From: Bacteroidota bacterium
Lineage (GTDB): Bacteria; Bacteroidota; Bacteroidia; Bacteroidales; DTGW01
Direction: 5' to 3'
DNA length: 64,000 bases
Assembly (NCBI GenBank): GCA_029550865.1
Contig: JAKPGM010000046.1
Coordinates: 18,852-82,851 of the forward strand
Positions 27,257 through 40,690 of the stretch are shown piece by piece (position 1 is the first letter of the stretch; every line of letters starts with the position of its first letter). The notes beneath the pieces were generated by a model. The model was not told the origin of the DNA. It made no database searches and saw nothing but the letters and a program-made list of their open reading frames with translations. The translations under genes were made by a program, and so were the position numbers.

Positions 27257-28276
27257 ATGAATAACATAATAGTTTTTTGTGAAATAGAGGATGGGAAGGT
27301 CCAGGATGTGAGCCTGGAACTCTTGACAAAGGGGCGTAAGCTTGCCAACGAGTTAAATTGTAAGCTGGAAGCATTGGCAATAGGCTACAAATTGGAAGGA
27401 ATAGAAAAGCAAATATTTCCGTATGGTGTCGATACGCTTTATGTGGTAGATGATGCTGCGCTGGAGCATTATCTTACATTACCATACACCTCGATAACGG
27501 TTAAGCTCTTTGAAGAACAAAAACCTCAAATAGCTTTGATGGGGGCAACCACGGTAGGCCGAGACCTGGGTCCGAGGGTTTCGTCGGCCTTGCATAGTGG
27601 TCTAACTGCCGACTGTACCGAATTGGAAATAGGTTCGCATACCGAAACAAAAACCAATAAAACCTACGACAAGCTCCTTTACCAGATTCGTCCGGCTTTT
27701 GGTGGAAACATCATCGCTACCATCATCAACCCCGATTGTCGTCCGCAAATGGCAACCGTTCGCGAAGGGGTGATGAAAAAGGAAATAGTTGATCCTAACT
27801 ATAAAGGGCAGATTGTCAAGCTCGAGGCTAAAAAATATGTTAACGATACCGACTTTGCTGTGCGTATCATTGAACGTCAGATGGAAAAGTCGAAGGTTAA
27901 CATTAAAAATGCTTCCATCATTGTGGCTGGGGGATACGGTGTTGGTTCAAAAGAAAATTTCCAGCTTCTTTTCGAATTGGCCGAAGTACTTGGTGCTGAA
28001 GTGGGTGCCTCTCGTGCAGCTGTCGATGCTGGCTTTGCTGAACACGACCGTCAGATTGGTCAAACCGGCGTGACCGTGCGTCCTAAACTGTATATCGCCT
28101 GCGGTATATCTGGACAAATTCAGCATATTGCCGGTATGCAGGAATCGAGCATGATTATTTCCATCAACAGCGACCCCTATGCACCAATTAATAAAATTGC
28201 CGATTACGTCATTACGGGAAATGTTGAGGATGTAATCCCTAAAATGATCAAATACTATAAGCAAAATACAAAATAG
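27257..28276 (+). CDS. etfA: electron transfer flavoprotein alpha subunit
   Basis: This 339-residue ETF alpha subunit carries the C-terminal FAD domain: VAGGYGVGSKENFQLL, GASRAAVDAGFAEHDRQIGQTG, ACGISGQIQHIAGM and INSDPYAPI. It pairs with etfB in electron transfer from the acyl-CoA dehydrogenase that follows 33 bp later. Two starts are possible, ATG 27239 and ATG 27257; the second begins MNNIIVFCEIE as in homologs and is used here. The gap to the etfB stop is 28 bp. Confidence 0.96.
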   Translation: MNNIIVFCEIEDGKVQDVSLELLTKGRKLANELNCKLEALAIGYKLEGIEKQIFPYGVDTLYVVDDAALEHYLTLPYTSITVKLFEEQKPQIALMGATTVGRDLGPRVSSALHSGLTADCTELEIGSHTETKTNKTYDKLLYQIRPAFGGNIIATIINPDCRPQMATVREGVMKKEIVDPNYKGQIVKLEAKKYVNDTDFAVRIIERQMEKSKVNIKNASIIVAGGYGVGSKENFQLLFELAEVLGAEVGASRAAVDAGFAEHDRQIGQTGVTVRPKLYIACGISGQIQHIAGMQESSMIISINSDPYAPINKIADYVITGNVEDVIPKMIKYYKQNTK

Positions 28277-28309
28277 CTACATTTTGTCAATTCATTAAAG
28301 CAGAAAATT

Positions 28310-30016
28310 ATGGGCAACTTTTATACCGATAATCCCGATCTGAAATTTCAGTTGCAACATCCCTTAATGAAGCGGATCGTTGAACTAAAAGAAAGAAATT
28401 TTACAGAAAAAAATAAATATGACTATGCCCCTCAGGATTTTGAGGATGCCATGGACAGTTACGACAAGGTATTGGAAATTGTAGGCGAAATATGTGCAGA
28501 TATTGTGGCACCCAATGCTGAGTCGGTCGACCACGAAGGTCCGAAACTTGAGAATGGAAGGGTAAAATACGCTTCGGGTACTCAGGTTAATCTGGAGGCA
28601 CTGAAACAGGCTGGCTTGATGGGTATGTCGTTGCCACGCCGTTTTGGTGGGCTTAATTTTCCCATTGTTCCATACATTATGGCGGCCGACATTGTATCGC
28701 GTGCCGATGCGAGCTTTGTGAATATCTGGGGACTTCAGGATTGTGCCGAAACAATCAATGAATTTGCCACAGAGGAACAAAAGATGCGATATCTTCCCCG
28801 CGTGTGTGAGGGGGCTACCATGGCCATGGACCTTACCGAACCCGATGCAGGTAGCGACCTACAGGCAGTAATGTTAAAAGCTACTTACGACGAAAAAACC
28901 AATCAATGGTATCTCAATGGCGTAAAACGTTTCATTACCAATGGTGATGGTGATATTGCGCTTGTATTGGCGCGCTCGGAGGAGGGCACTACCGATGGGC
29001 GTGGTCTGTCTATGTTTATTTACGACCGTCGTAATGGGGGCATAACTGTACGCCGCATCGAAAATAAGATGGGGATTAAGGGATCGCCAACCTGTGAGCT
29101 GGTATTTAAGAATGCTCCTGCTGAACTCTGCGGCCAACGACGTTTAGGGCTCATTAAATATGTTATGGCCCTGATGAATGGCGCAAGGTTAGGTATTGCG
29201 GCTCAGTCGGTTGGTATTAGCGAAGCAGCATATCGCGAAGCACTGAATTATGCACGCGAACGTCAGCAGTTTGGCAAACCCATTATTGAGTTTCCGGCTA
29301 TATACGAGATGCTTTCGGTAATGAAAGCCAAGCTCGATGCCTCAAGAGCTCTTTTGTACGAAACCGCTCGTTACGTAGATATCTATAAAACGCTTACCCA
29401 TATCTCCGAGGAACGCGAGCTTACTAAGGAGGAAAAAGAGGAACTGAAAAAATACCAGAAATGGGCTGACTTATTCACTCCGCTGGCAAAGGGTATTGCC
29501 TCCGAATTTTGTAATCAGAATGCCTACGATGCTGTACAGATACATGGTGGTTCGGGCTTTATGAAAGATTATCCAGTGGAACGGATTTATCGCGATGCCC
29601 GAATAACCTCGATATACGAGGGTACTACCCAGCTGCAGGTGGTTGCTGCGATCAGGGGCGTGACTACAGGGGCTTATCTGGCTCGTATCAAAGAATTCGA
29701 AGCAACGGAAATCAAACCCGAGCTCGAAACTTACCGCCGTATCCTGGTTGCCATGACTCAGGCTTACGAGGAGGCTGTAAAAAAAGTAGTTGATGCCAAT
29801 AATAACGAATTTGTCGATTTTCACGCCCGCCGTCTGGTGGAAATGGCAGGATTTATCATCATGGGTTACCTACTACTCATGGATACCAACCGCGATCATA
29901 ATTACTGGAAAACGCTGGAGGTATACCTGAAATTTGCTCGTTCACAAAATGAACAACGTGCCGAATTTATCAGGTATTCCAACGTCAATGACCTCGGAAA
30001 GTTTAAGGTTGTATAA
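28310..30016 (+). CDS. acyl-CoA dehydrogenase, large type
   Basis: This 568-residue FAD enzyme oxidises an acyl-CoA to the enoyl-CoA. Motifs are MAMDLTEPDAGSDLQAV, NRGT-like KRFITNGDGDIALVLARS, KMGIKGSPTCELVF, YARERQQFGKPI, IHGGSGFMKDYPVERIYRDARI and YEGTTQLQ with the probable catalytic Glu. It is about 190 residues longer than short-chain enzymes owing to an insert near 350-390 and a C-terminal helical extension. The operon with etfBA supports electron flow to ETF. The acyl chain length cannot be told. Confidence 0.95.
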   Translation: MGNFYTDNPDLKFQLQHPLMKRIVELKERNFTEKNKYDYAPQDFEDAMDSYDKVLEIVGEICADIVAPNAESVDHEGPKLENGRVKYASGTQVNLEALKQAGLMGMSLPRRFGGLNFPIVPYIMAADIVSRADASFVNIWGLQDCAETINEFATEEQKMRYLPRVCEGATMAMDLTEPDAGSDLQAVMLKATYDEKTNQWYLNGVKRFITNGDGDIALVLARSEEGTTDGRGLSMFIYDRRNGGITVRRIENKMGIKGSPTCELVFKNAPAELCGQRRLGLIKYVMALMNGARLGIAAQSVGISEAAYREALNYARERQQFGKPIIEFPAIYEMLSVMKAKLDASRALLYETARYVDIYKTLTHISEERELTKEEKEELKKYQKWADLFTPLAKGIASEFCNQNAYDAVQIHGGSGFMKDYPVERIYRDARITSIYEGTTQLQVVAAIRGVTTGAYLARIKEFEATEIKPELETYRRILVAMTQAYEEAVKKVVDANNNEFVDFHARRLVEMAGFIIMGYLLLMDTNRDHNYWKTLEVYLKFARSQNEQRAEFIRYSNVNDLGKFKVV

Positions 30017-30040
30017 TACCTTGGTAATAAAGCTATTGAT

Positions 30041-30076
30041 AGCTCCAGCTAAAAAAATTGGCTGGAGCTTTTTTTT
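30041..30076 (+). terminator. rho-independent terminator of the etf operon
   Basis: The stem AGCTCCAGC (30041-30049) pairs with GCTGGAGCT (30061-30069), with an 11-base A-rich loop and a run of eight T. It ends the etfB-etfA-acyl-CoA dehydrogenase transcript. Confidence 0.92.
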
Positions 30077-30110
30077 GTGCTACATTTGAGCAAAAAGCAG
30101 GTACTGGAAA

Positions 30111-31358
30111 ATGCGTGGTATTAAACCTCTTTTGCTTGAAAATATTCGCGTTGCAGTCCGATCCATTCGGGCAAATGCCATAAGAAGCACGCTGACTATT
30201 TTCATTATTGCCTTTGGTATAATGGCTTTAGTGGGTATTCTTATGGCTATTGATGCTATTAAAAGCACGCTAACCCGCGAGTTTTCCCTTATGGGTGCCA
30301 ATAGTTTTGCAATTGTTCGGCGCGATATGCAGGTACAGCAGGTGGGTCGTCAGCAACGAAAAATTAATGATCCCAATATCACGTATCAACAGGCACGCTC
30401 ATTTAAGGAACGATTTACTTTTCCAGCTATTGTTTCTATTTCGGCACATGTGTCGGGGATGACTACGATAAAATTTGGTTCCCAAAAAACCAATCCTAAT
30501 GTTGATGTTTGGGGGGTAGATGAGAATGATGTTCTTACTTCGGGCAGAGAGATTGAAAAGGGAAGAAATTTTACTTCCGACGAGATTGCAACAGCCAAAC
30601 ATGTGACCATTATTGGCGCTGAGGTAGCCCGAAAACTTTTTAAAACGAACATTGACCCTGTGGGACAATATATTAACATCGCCAATGGCAAATATCGTGT
30701 CATTGGTGTTTTTAAGGAAAAAGGTTCGAGTTTTGGGGGATGGGACCGTATTTGTCTCATACCCATCACCAATGCCCGTCAATATTTTCCTACGCCCGAT
30801 CAATCGTACCGCATCAGTATCAAACCTTACGATCCGCAACTATACGAAATAGCTATGCAGGAGGCAGAAGGCCTATTTCGTATCATTCGTAGGCTTAAAC
30901 CCTTTGAGGAAAGCGATTTTGCCTTGCAGGCAAGTAATTCGTTATCGCAGATGCTCATCAACAACATTCGATTGGTTACCCTTGCAGCAACGCTCATTGG
31001 AATTATTACCCTTTTTGGGGCAGCTATAGGGCTTATGAATATCATGTTGGTATCGGTAACCGAGCGCACTACCGAAATCGGTATTCGTAAAGCTATTGGG
31101 GCAAGAGCTTCGACGATCCTTCAACAATTTCTTATCGAAGCTATCCTCATCGGACAGCTGGGGGGTGTCGTTGGAATATTGTTAGGCATTGGCATTGGCA
31201 ATATGGTTTCGTTGATTATGGGGGGGAAGTTTATCATTCCCTGGCTCTGGATAGGAATGGGTGTGTTACTATGTATGCTGGTAAGTTTGGTATCGGGTTT
31301 TGTGCCTGCACGTAAGGCTGCGCGTGTCGACCCTATTGTTTCGTTGCGTTATGAGTAA
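30111..31358 (+). CDS. MacB/FtsX-type ABC transporter permease
   Basis: This 415-residue permease has an N-terminal helix (about 25-48), a large periplasmic MacB-type domain (50-280) and three C-terminal helices of the FtsX domain. The loop MNIMLVSVTERTTEIGIRKAIGA is typical, as is the ending PARKAARVDPIVSLRYE. Relatives export macrolides, lipoproteins or peptides with a separate ATPase. No ATPase gene is next to it, so the partner must be elsewhere. It starts 95 bp after acyl-CoA dehydrogenase and past its terminator. Confidence 0.94.
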   Translation: MRGIKPLLLENIRVAVRSIRANAIRSTLTIFIIAFGIMALVGILMAIDAIKSTLTREFSLMGANSFAIVRRDMQVQQVGRQQRKINDPNITYQQARSFKERFTFPAIVSISAHVSGMTTIKFGSQKTNPNVDVWGVDENDVLTSGREIEKGRNFTSDEIATAKHVTIIGAEVARKLFKTNIDPVGQYINIANGKYRVIGVFKEKGSSFGGWDRICLIPITNARQYFPTPDQSYRISIKPYDPQLYEIAMQEAEGLFRIIRRLKPFEESDFALQASNSLSQMLINNIRLVTLAATLIGIITLFGAAIGLMNIMLVSVTERTTEIGIRKAIGARASTILQQFLIEAILIGQLGGVVGILLGIGIGNMVSLIMGGKFIIPWLWIGMGVLLCMLVSLVSGFVPARKAARVDPIVSLRYE

Positions 31359-31450
31359 GCTATTGACTAATATATCATACATATATCCTGGAACTTGCAT
31401 AATTCCAAATACTTAAATTACTTTTTTCTATGCATTTTTAATAAATTTTC

Positions 31451-31458
31451 TATATTTG
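31451..31458 (+). promoter_or_regulatory. candidate -7 box for the SiaC-like gene
   Basis: TATATTTG fits TAnnTTTG and lies 21 bp before the start codon. The upstream -33 region is only T-rich, so support is partial. Confidence 0.45.
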
Positions 31459-31479
31459 TAACAACCTAACTTTTTAATC

Positions 31480-35319
<3,840 letters not shown>

Positions 35320-35452
35320 AAGCTTGCTTAGCTATGGTATTTACGCTGATAAATGCGGTAATTGTCGTAATTTCTTAATTTTGACGAATCGCATAATTTC
35401 AAAATCAGCAATTTTAAAACTGTCTTTTATTTTTGTTTACAGCATTATTTGT

Positions 35453-36160
35453 CTACGGATTTTCCTCATCTGCTTTAAGGATATACCCCATTCCCACTCG
35501 TGTATGAATTAAGCGTTTGGGGAAACCAGTATCAATTTTTTTGCGCAGAAAATTGATGTACACATCCACGACATTGGTACCGGTATCAAAATCGATACCC
35601 CATATTTTTTCTGTAAGTTCAAGACGAGATACGACCTTTCCTTCGTTGAGCGCTAAATATTCGAGCAGTGCATATTCTTTGGCTGTGAGTTCTACTTTCT
35701 TTCCTGCCCGTGTGGCAGTTTTAGCGTTACGGTCGATGACAAGGTCGGCAATTTGAATTGTTGTTTCAGGTTCTTTATTGCTTCGTTGAACCGTTCGTTT
35801 TAACAGTGCTCGAATTCTTACCAGTAGTTCTTCAAATTCGAAAGGTTTCAACAGGTAGTCGTCGGTGCCATAATCGAATCCTTTTACTTTATCTTCGAGG
35901 CTTCCCAATGCAGTGAGCATGAGAATGGGCACCTGATTGTTGGTTTTACGAATGGCATGGCAAACCTCAAAGCCATCCATCAGGGGAAGCTTGATATCCA
36001 GAATAATCAAATCATAATGTTCTTTGATAGCCATTTCTTTCCCTGATAATCCGTCGTAGGCTAAATCAACTTTGAAGTTATGCTCTTCGAGTCCCTTCTG
36101 AATGAATGCAGCAACCTTTTTTTCGTCTTCAATGATGAGAATTCGTGCAACTTCTTCCAT
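35453..36160 (-). CDS. OmpR-family response regulator
   Basis: This 235-residue regulator has a receiver domain with IIEDEKK acidic residues, phospho-acceptor Asp55 (ILDIKLPLMDG) and LKPF Lys, and a C-terminal winged helix (about 135-230) with LTAKEYALLEYL and VVDVYINFLRKKID. Its partner is the kinase next door. The frame is open to 36196, but the ATG at 36160 starts MEEVARILIIEDE. A minus-strand TAAATTTG box at 36184-36191 may be its -7 element, in the spacer it shares with divergent ilvC. Confidence 0.96.
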   Translation of the reverse strand: MEEVARILIIEDEKKVAAFIQKGLEEHNFKVDLAYDGLSGKEMAIKEHYDLIILDIKLPLMDGFEVCHAIRKTNNQVPILMLTALGSLEDKVKGFDYGTDDYLLKPFEFEELLVRIRALLKRTVQRSNKEPETTIQIADLVIDRNAKTATRAGKKVELTAKEYALLEYLALNEGKVVSRLELTEKIWGIDFDTGTNVVDVYINFLRKKIDTGFPKRLIHTRVGMGYILKADEENP

Positions 36161-36223
36161 GATTTTCTCTTGGCTAAAACACACAAATTTAATCATAATG
36201 TTGTAGATTAAGAATGTAGCATG

Positions 36224-36250
36224 TTGGATATGAAAAAAAAATTATCTTTG
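36224..36250 (+). promoter_or_regulatory. candidate ilvC promoter
   Basis: GTTG ending at 36226 and TATCTTTG at 36243-36250 resemble the -33 and -7 boxes, but the 16-bp spacing is shorter than the usual 19-21. The leader would be about 55 bases. Confidence 0.4.
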
Positions 36251-36312
36251 TGTCGCAAAAGAAGAAAAGAACAATAAGTTCGTTTAAACTATTAATTATC
36301 AAATTAATACAC

Positions 36313-37359
36313 ATGGCAAAAATTAATTTTGGTGGGGTTATAGAAGAAGTAGTAACCCGCGAAGAGTTTCCCTTAAGCAAGGCACTGGAGGTTTTGAAAA
36401 ACGAAACCATAGCTGTTATCGGCTATGGAGTTCAGGGCCCTGCGCAGTCGCTTAACATGCGCGACAATGGTTTTAATGTGATTGTAGGACAGGCTCCCGA
36501 ATTTAAGGCCGATTGGGATAAGGCAGTCAACGACGGATGGGTGCCAGGTAAAACCCTTTTCCCTATAGAGGAGGCTGCTGCTAAAGGAACAATCATTCAG
36601 TATCTGGTTTCGGATGCAGCTCAGCGTGCCCTGTGGCCTGTTATTAAGCCGCATCTGACGAAAGGCAAAGCTTTGTATTTTTCACACGGTTTCTCCATTA
36701 CCTATAAAGACCAAACCGGTGTTATTCCTCCTGCCGATATCGATGTTATTCTGGTAGCTCCCAAAGGGTCGGGGACCAGCGTTCGTCGTAACTTCCTGGC
36801 AGGCTCGGGAATTAATAGCAGTTATGCTGTATTTCAAGATGCTACTGGTAGAGCCCTCGAACGTACCCTTGCACTGGGTATTGCTATTGGTTCGGGATAT
36901 CTTTTCCCTACAACCTTTGAAAAAGAAGTGTACAGCGATCTTACCGGCGAACGTGGTGTATTGATGGGCGCCCTGGCTGGTATTATGGATGCACAGTACG
37001 AAGTGCTCCGTAAGAATGGGCACAGTCCTTCCGAAGCATTCAACGAAACTGTCGAAGAACTTACCCAGAGCCTCATTCGACTGGTAGACGAAAAGGGAAT
37101 GGACTGGATGTATGCTAACTGTTCGGCAACCGCTCAGCGTGGTGCGCTCGACTGGCGTCCGCGATTCAAAGAGGCCGTTATGCCCGTCTTTGAAGAACTC
37201 TATCAGCGCGTTAAAGATGGCCGTGAATGTAAACGTGTACTCGAAGCTACCAGCGGTCCTAATTACAAAGAACAGCTCGAAAAAGAACTCAAAGAACTTC
37301 GCGAAAGCGAAATTTGGGCTACGGGCGCCGAAGTGCGTAAGTTGCGTCCTAAAGTATAA
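36313..37359 (+). CDS. ilvC: ketol-acid reductoisomerase
   Basis: This 348-residue enzyme converts acetolactate or acetohydroxybutyrate in valine, leucine and isoleucine synthesis. The Rossmann part begins AVIGYGVQGPAQSLNMRDNG; YFSHGF, VILVAPKGSGTSVR and the metal-binding DLTGERGVLMG and NETVEELTQS segments follow. The ATG at 36313 gives MAKINFGGVIEEVV as in Bacteroidota homologs; the open frame upstream is not used. No other branched-chain amino-acid genes are close by. Confidence 0.97.
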   Translation: MAKINFGGVIEEVVTREEFPLSKALEVLKNETIAVIGYGVQGPAQSLNMRDNGFNVIVGQAPEFKADWDKAVNDGWVPGKTLFPIEEAAAKGTIIQYLVSDAAQRALWPVIKPHLTKGKALYFSHGFSITYKDQTGVIPPADIDVILVAPKGSGTSVRRNFLAGSGINSSYAVFQDATGRALERTLALGIAIGSGYLFPTTFEKEVYSDLTGERGVLMGALAGIMDAQYEVLRKNGHSPSEAFNETVEELTQSLIRLVDEKGMDWMYANCSATAQRGALDWRPRFKEAVMPVFEELYQRVKDGRECKRVLEATSGPNYKEQLEKELKELRESEIWATGAEVRKLRPKV

Positions 37360-37390
37360 AAGCACATTACCTGATCTGAGTATTACAATA

Positions 37391-37420
37391 AAAAAGCTGC
37401 CTCCAAAAAGGCAGCTTTTT
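37391..37420 (+). terminator. rho-independent terminator of ilvC
   Basis: A perfect 11-bp stem, AAAAAGCTGCC (37391-37401) with GGCAGCTTTTT (37410-37420), has an 8-base loop. It lies 31 bp after the ilvC stop. Confidence 0.92.
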
Positions 37421-38173
37421 GCGTTTAACTACTAACCAATTAAACCCTCATAAGGCCTGTGGGCACGATTGGCTAACCTAAATTTTTGCATTTAAAGTTA
37501 CAGTTTTATACAAATGTTTTATGCAAAAATTATATGACATTTTGTTTACGTAATGGGTATCAAATGTTAAAGGCTACTGTAGCTTGCTCAGATAAATGAA
37601 TCCAAACAGGCTTTGATAAAATAGCATCTTAATGATTTTTGTGCCCCGAAATATTACGGATAATCAAGGATAAATCAGTGTGAATCCGTTTTGTCCGCGT
37701 AGTCAGTGTGCCATTAAAAAAAGAACACGTATAACACCGATGCAACGGTTAATCACAATTAGTGTAAATCATTGTTAATCAGTCATATCCGTGTGCTATT
37801 TTTAAACATGATTACAACAGACGGTAGATTTAACCGCAACGCAAGGAGTATTTTTTCAGTGGGTTTTTAAAAAAGCATCCTGCTCATGGGGAATAATCAA
37901 TAAAAAAAGACTGACAAAAACAGCCTTAATGACTAATCGTCAGAAAAATAGCCTGAATTTTGTCCATTTCGCATCAAAAAAAGATATTTTTGAAATGTGC
38001 CACTGAAAAGCGCTTTCGTCCAAATGTTGAAATTATTTTGGCTACATTTCGTCGGTATTATGGAATCTTTTTCTAAATTTACCCATGCAGCAATGCATAA
38101 GCAATCGGAAGATCTCTGAAAGGAACATGCATCCAAAAAAAATGATTGATACTTATTCAAGATATGCACTGTG
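37421..38173. other. 753-bp spacer without a recognised gene
   Basis: This is the second-longest gene-free stretch of the window. It holds a reverse-complement match to the TTGGTTAGTAG microrepeat (37427-37441) and two degenerate direct repeats (37655-37800). A minus-strand open frame of 78 codons at 37933-38169 has no recognisable features and is not called. The rest is AT-rich with no clear promoter, RNA or mobile element. Confidence 0.6.
37655..37800. repeat. degenerate direct repeat, two units of about 57-62 bp
   Basis: Unit one (37655-37713) and unit two (37744-37800) both begin ACGG(A/T)TAATCA, carry AAT(C/T)AGTGT(G/A)AATC, and end near GTGTGC(C/T)ATT. They resemble the ATCAGTGT/ATCCGTGT-type intergenic repeats seen in many Bacteroidota. 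Their function is unknown. Confidence 0.55.
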
Positions 38174-39454
38174 ATGTCGGAAGAATTTTTGTACTACATA
38201 TGGCAACATCATTTGTTCGACCAGCAAGTGTATACCTTGCGTGATGGCGAACGAATGGAGATAGTCTCTCCTGGAATGCGAAATGTGGATGAAGGTCCTG
38301 ATTTTTACAATACGCGTGTTAAAATTGGCGGCACCCTTTGGGTTGGTAATTGCGAAATTCACGTATTTAGTTCCGACTGGTACAAGCACGAGCATCATCT
38401 TAATCCATTGTTCGATAACGTAATTCTCCATGTAGTTTACAAAAACGATCAACCGACAGTTAACTCAAAGGGTATTGAGGTACCTACCATAGAACTATCG
38501 TTTGATGTTGAATTGTTGAAAATTTATCAGCACTACAATTCAATACAATCTGATATACGATGTAAGGATTACCTGAGGAAAGTAGAACCAGTTTACATTA
38601 CCTCCCTTTTATCGAAAGTTATTGCCGAACGTTTGATTGAACGAGCTCAATTGATACGACGGATATTGGATTCCAATCATAACGACTGGGAGTCGTGCGC
38701 GATGATATGGTTGGGTAAAGCCTTTGGATTTAAGGTTAACGAAACACCATTTGAAATGCTGATGCGTTCTGTACCGATGCCTGTACTGCAACGAACAGCA
38801 TATCAATTACCTGCACTTGAAGCACTTTTGCTTGGGCAGGCAGGTTTATTGCACGAAAATTTTCAGGAAGAATATCCGCAGCAATTGTACAGAGAATATA
38901 ATTTTTTAAGGAAAAAGTATAACCTAACCCCCATGGACGGGCACATATGGAAAAAGATGCGGATTCGGCCTGCTAATTTTCCAGCTGTACGTGTTGCACA
39001 GCTGGCAGCATTTATTCACAAGCATCCTGCCTTTTTTCAGCAATTACTCGAAATTAAAACAAGCAAGGAAGTATTCAGTTTTTTCAATGTTACTGCTTCT
39101 GCCTATTGGGACAATCATTACCAGTTCGATGTACTTTCGAAACATTTTCCCAAAAAGCTTTCGCGTTCCAGTGTTTTGTTACTGACCATTAATACCCTTG
39201 TACCGCTTATGTTTGCCTATGGGCACGAAAAAGATAAGGACGAATTCCGGGAGCAAGCTATACGAATTCTGGAAGAAATGGAAGCCGAGCAAAATACAAT
39301 TATTCAAAAATGGACAACGTATGGTTTGGTGCCCCGAAATGCTTCTGAAAGTCAGGCATTACTACAGCTGTACCATAAACATTGTTTGTTACATCGTTGT
39401 TTGCAATGTGAAGTGTTTAACCAAATTATGACGAAAAAGCTCTATGCGTTTTAG
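38174..39454 (+). CDS. DUF2851 family protein
   Basis: This 426-residue protein belongs to the DUF2851 family of Bacteroidota as judged by its opening: EEFLYYIWQHHLFD, VSPGMRNVDEGPDFYNTRVKIGGTLWVGNCEIHVFSSDW and NVILHVVYKND. The family has no known function. No signal peptide is present. I chose ATG 38174 over GTG 38171. Its last 11 bp overlap the potassium channel gene, which suggests translational coupling. Confidence 0.9.
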   Translation: MSEEFLYYIWQHHLFDQQVYTLRDGERMEIVSPGMRNVDEGPDFYNTRVKIGGTLWVGNCEIHVFSSDWYKHEHHLNPLFDNVILHVVYKNDQPTVNSKGIEVPTIELSFDVELLKIYQHYNSIQSDIRCKDYLRKVEPVYITSLLSKVIAERLIERAQLIRRILDSNHNDWESCAMIWLGKAFGFKVNETPFEMLMRSVPMPVLQRTAYQLPALEALLLGQAGLLHENFQEEYPQQLYREYNFLRKKYNLTPMDGHIWKKMRIRPANFPAVRVAQLAAFIHKHPAFFQQLLEIKTSKEVFSFFNVTASAYWDNHYQFDVLSKHFPKKLSRSSVLLLTINTLVPLMFAYGHEKDKDEFREQAIRILEEMEAEQNTIIQKWTTYGLVPRNASESQALLQLYHKHCLLHRCLQCEVFNQIMTKKLYAF

Positions 39455-40472
39455 ATCACCGTTTAAAAAAATATATATTGCTTTCTTGCTATTGCTTGTC
39501 ATAATTGGCCTTGGTGTGACAGGTTTCATGTGGATTGAAAAATACAACTTTATTGAGGCATTTTTCATGACCATCATCACCATTGCCACTGTTGGCTTTA
39601 CCGAAGTTCACCCCCTTTCCGAAACGGGAATGATTTTTACCTCATTTCTCATCATTGTAAGTTTTGGTATATTTGCCTATGTTGTTGCTGCATTTACTGA
39701 GTTTGTCGTTGAAGGTATATTTCAAAATTATTATCTTGGAAAAAAAATGCAAAAAAAGATTGATAAATTAAGCGATCACATCATTGTTTGCGGTTATGGA
39801 CGTAATGGTTCTCAAGCTACAAAGGAACTGCTTGAACATGGAATTCCAGTAGTAGTCATAGAGCTTGATCCCAATAAAAAAGATGAGTTAATAGATTTTG
39901 AGAGGGCTTTTTTTATAGAAGGAGATGCTACGCACGACGAAGTGCTTTTGAAGGCAGGTATTGAAAGAGCCAGGGCAATTATTACCGTTTTGCCCAATGA
40001 TGCCGAAAATGTTTTTCTGGTTTTAACAGCCCGTCAGCTTAATCCTAAAATCTCTATCATCAGTAAGGCCAGTGACGATAGTGCTGAGATTAAGCTTCGT
40101 CGAGCGGGGGCGAATAGTGTAATTTTGCCCGATAAAATGAGTGGTCGACGCATGGCGCGTATGGTGGCTAAACCCGATATCGTAGAGTTTATTGATATTC
40201 TCATGCAAACTACCCAGGGAAATGTGGTGCTCGATGAGGTGCCTCTTGAGCATATCACCGATTACTTTAATGGTCGTACCCTGCGCGAATTAGAGCAGTA
40301 CAACGATACGGGTGCCCGTATTGTAGGCATTAAGCAGCAAGGCAAAACTATTATCGTCAATCCCTTGCCCGAAATTACGCTATCCCCACGCGACAAGCTT
40401 TTTGTAATTGGTACTCATCGCCAAATCCAGCAACTCAAAGAATTGATTGCTAATCCTTATATCAAAGGGTAA
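39444..40472 (+). CDS. potassium channel with TrkA-N and TrkA-C regulatory domains
   Basis: This 342-residue protein has two membrane helices (about 10-30 and 62-84) around a pore loop with filter TVGFT (49-53), then a RCK domain: VCGYGRNGSQATKELLEHG with the Rossmann glycines, IELDPNKKDE and IEGDATHDEVLLKAGIERA. A TrkA-C part closes it (about 250-335). It resembles MthK-like two-helix RCK channels. The filter has Phe and Thr where TVGYG is usual, a change I recall from other Bacteroidota. Confidence 0.9.
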   Translation: MRFRSPFKKIYIAFLLLLVIIGLGVTGFMWIEKYNFIEAFFMTIITIATVGFTEVHPLSETGMIFTSFLIIVSFGIFAYVVAAFTEFVVEGIFQNYYLGKKMQKKIDKLSDHIIVCGYGRNGSQATKELLEHGIPVVVIELDPNKKDELIDFERAFFIEGDATHDEVLLKAGIERARAIITVLPNDAENVFLVLTARQLNPKISIISKASDDSAEIKLRRAGANSVILPDKMSGRRMARMVAKPDIVEFIDILMQTTQGNVVLDEVPLEHITDYFNGRTLRELEQYNDTGARIVGIKQQGKTIIVNPLPEITLSPRDKLFVIGTHRQIQQLKELIANPYIKG

Positions 40473-40641
40473 AAACATATTTTTTAATTGCCAACGTTTT
40501 ATATTCTGTATGGTAGGCTTATTGTAAACCATTCTATCAAGGGCATTGTTGAGGTTATTTTATTGTAAGGTCAATTATGTTCTCTGCTTTGTAATTTAAT
40601 AGTTTGGATTGTAAGTCTGCTATAAATTTAAAACTCATAAA

Positions 40642-40678
40642 AAAACAGGGAGCCATTCATTGGCTCCCTGTTTTTTTA
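40642..40678. terminator. bidirectional terminator
   Basis: A 13-bp perfect stem, AAAACAGGGAGCC (40642-40654) with GGCTCCCTGTTTT (40662-40674), has a 7-base loop and T runs for both strands. It separates the potassium channel from the convergent PKD gene. The rest of the 40473-40690 spacer shows nothing else. Confidence 0.92.
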
Positions 40679-40690
40679 TCATTGAGATTT

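Noticed and set aside
37933..38169. 78-codon minus-strand frame in the long spacer, considered as a small gene or a transposase remnant
   Set aside because: No motif, no convincing start context and no likeness to a family I know; the plus strand of the same stretch gave no better reading.
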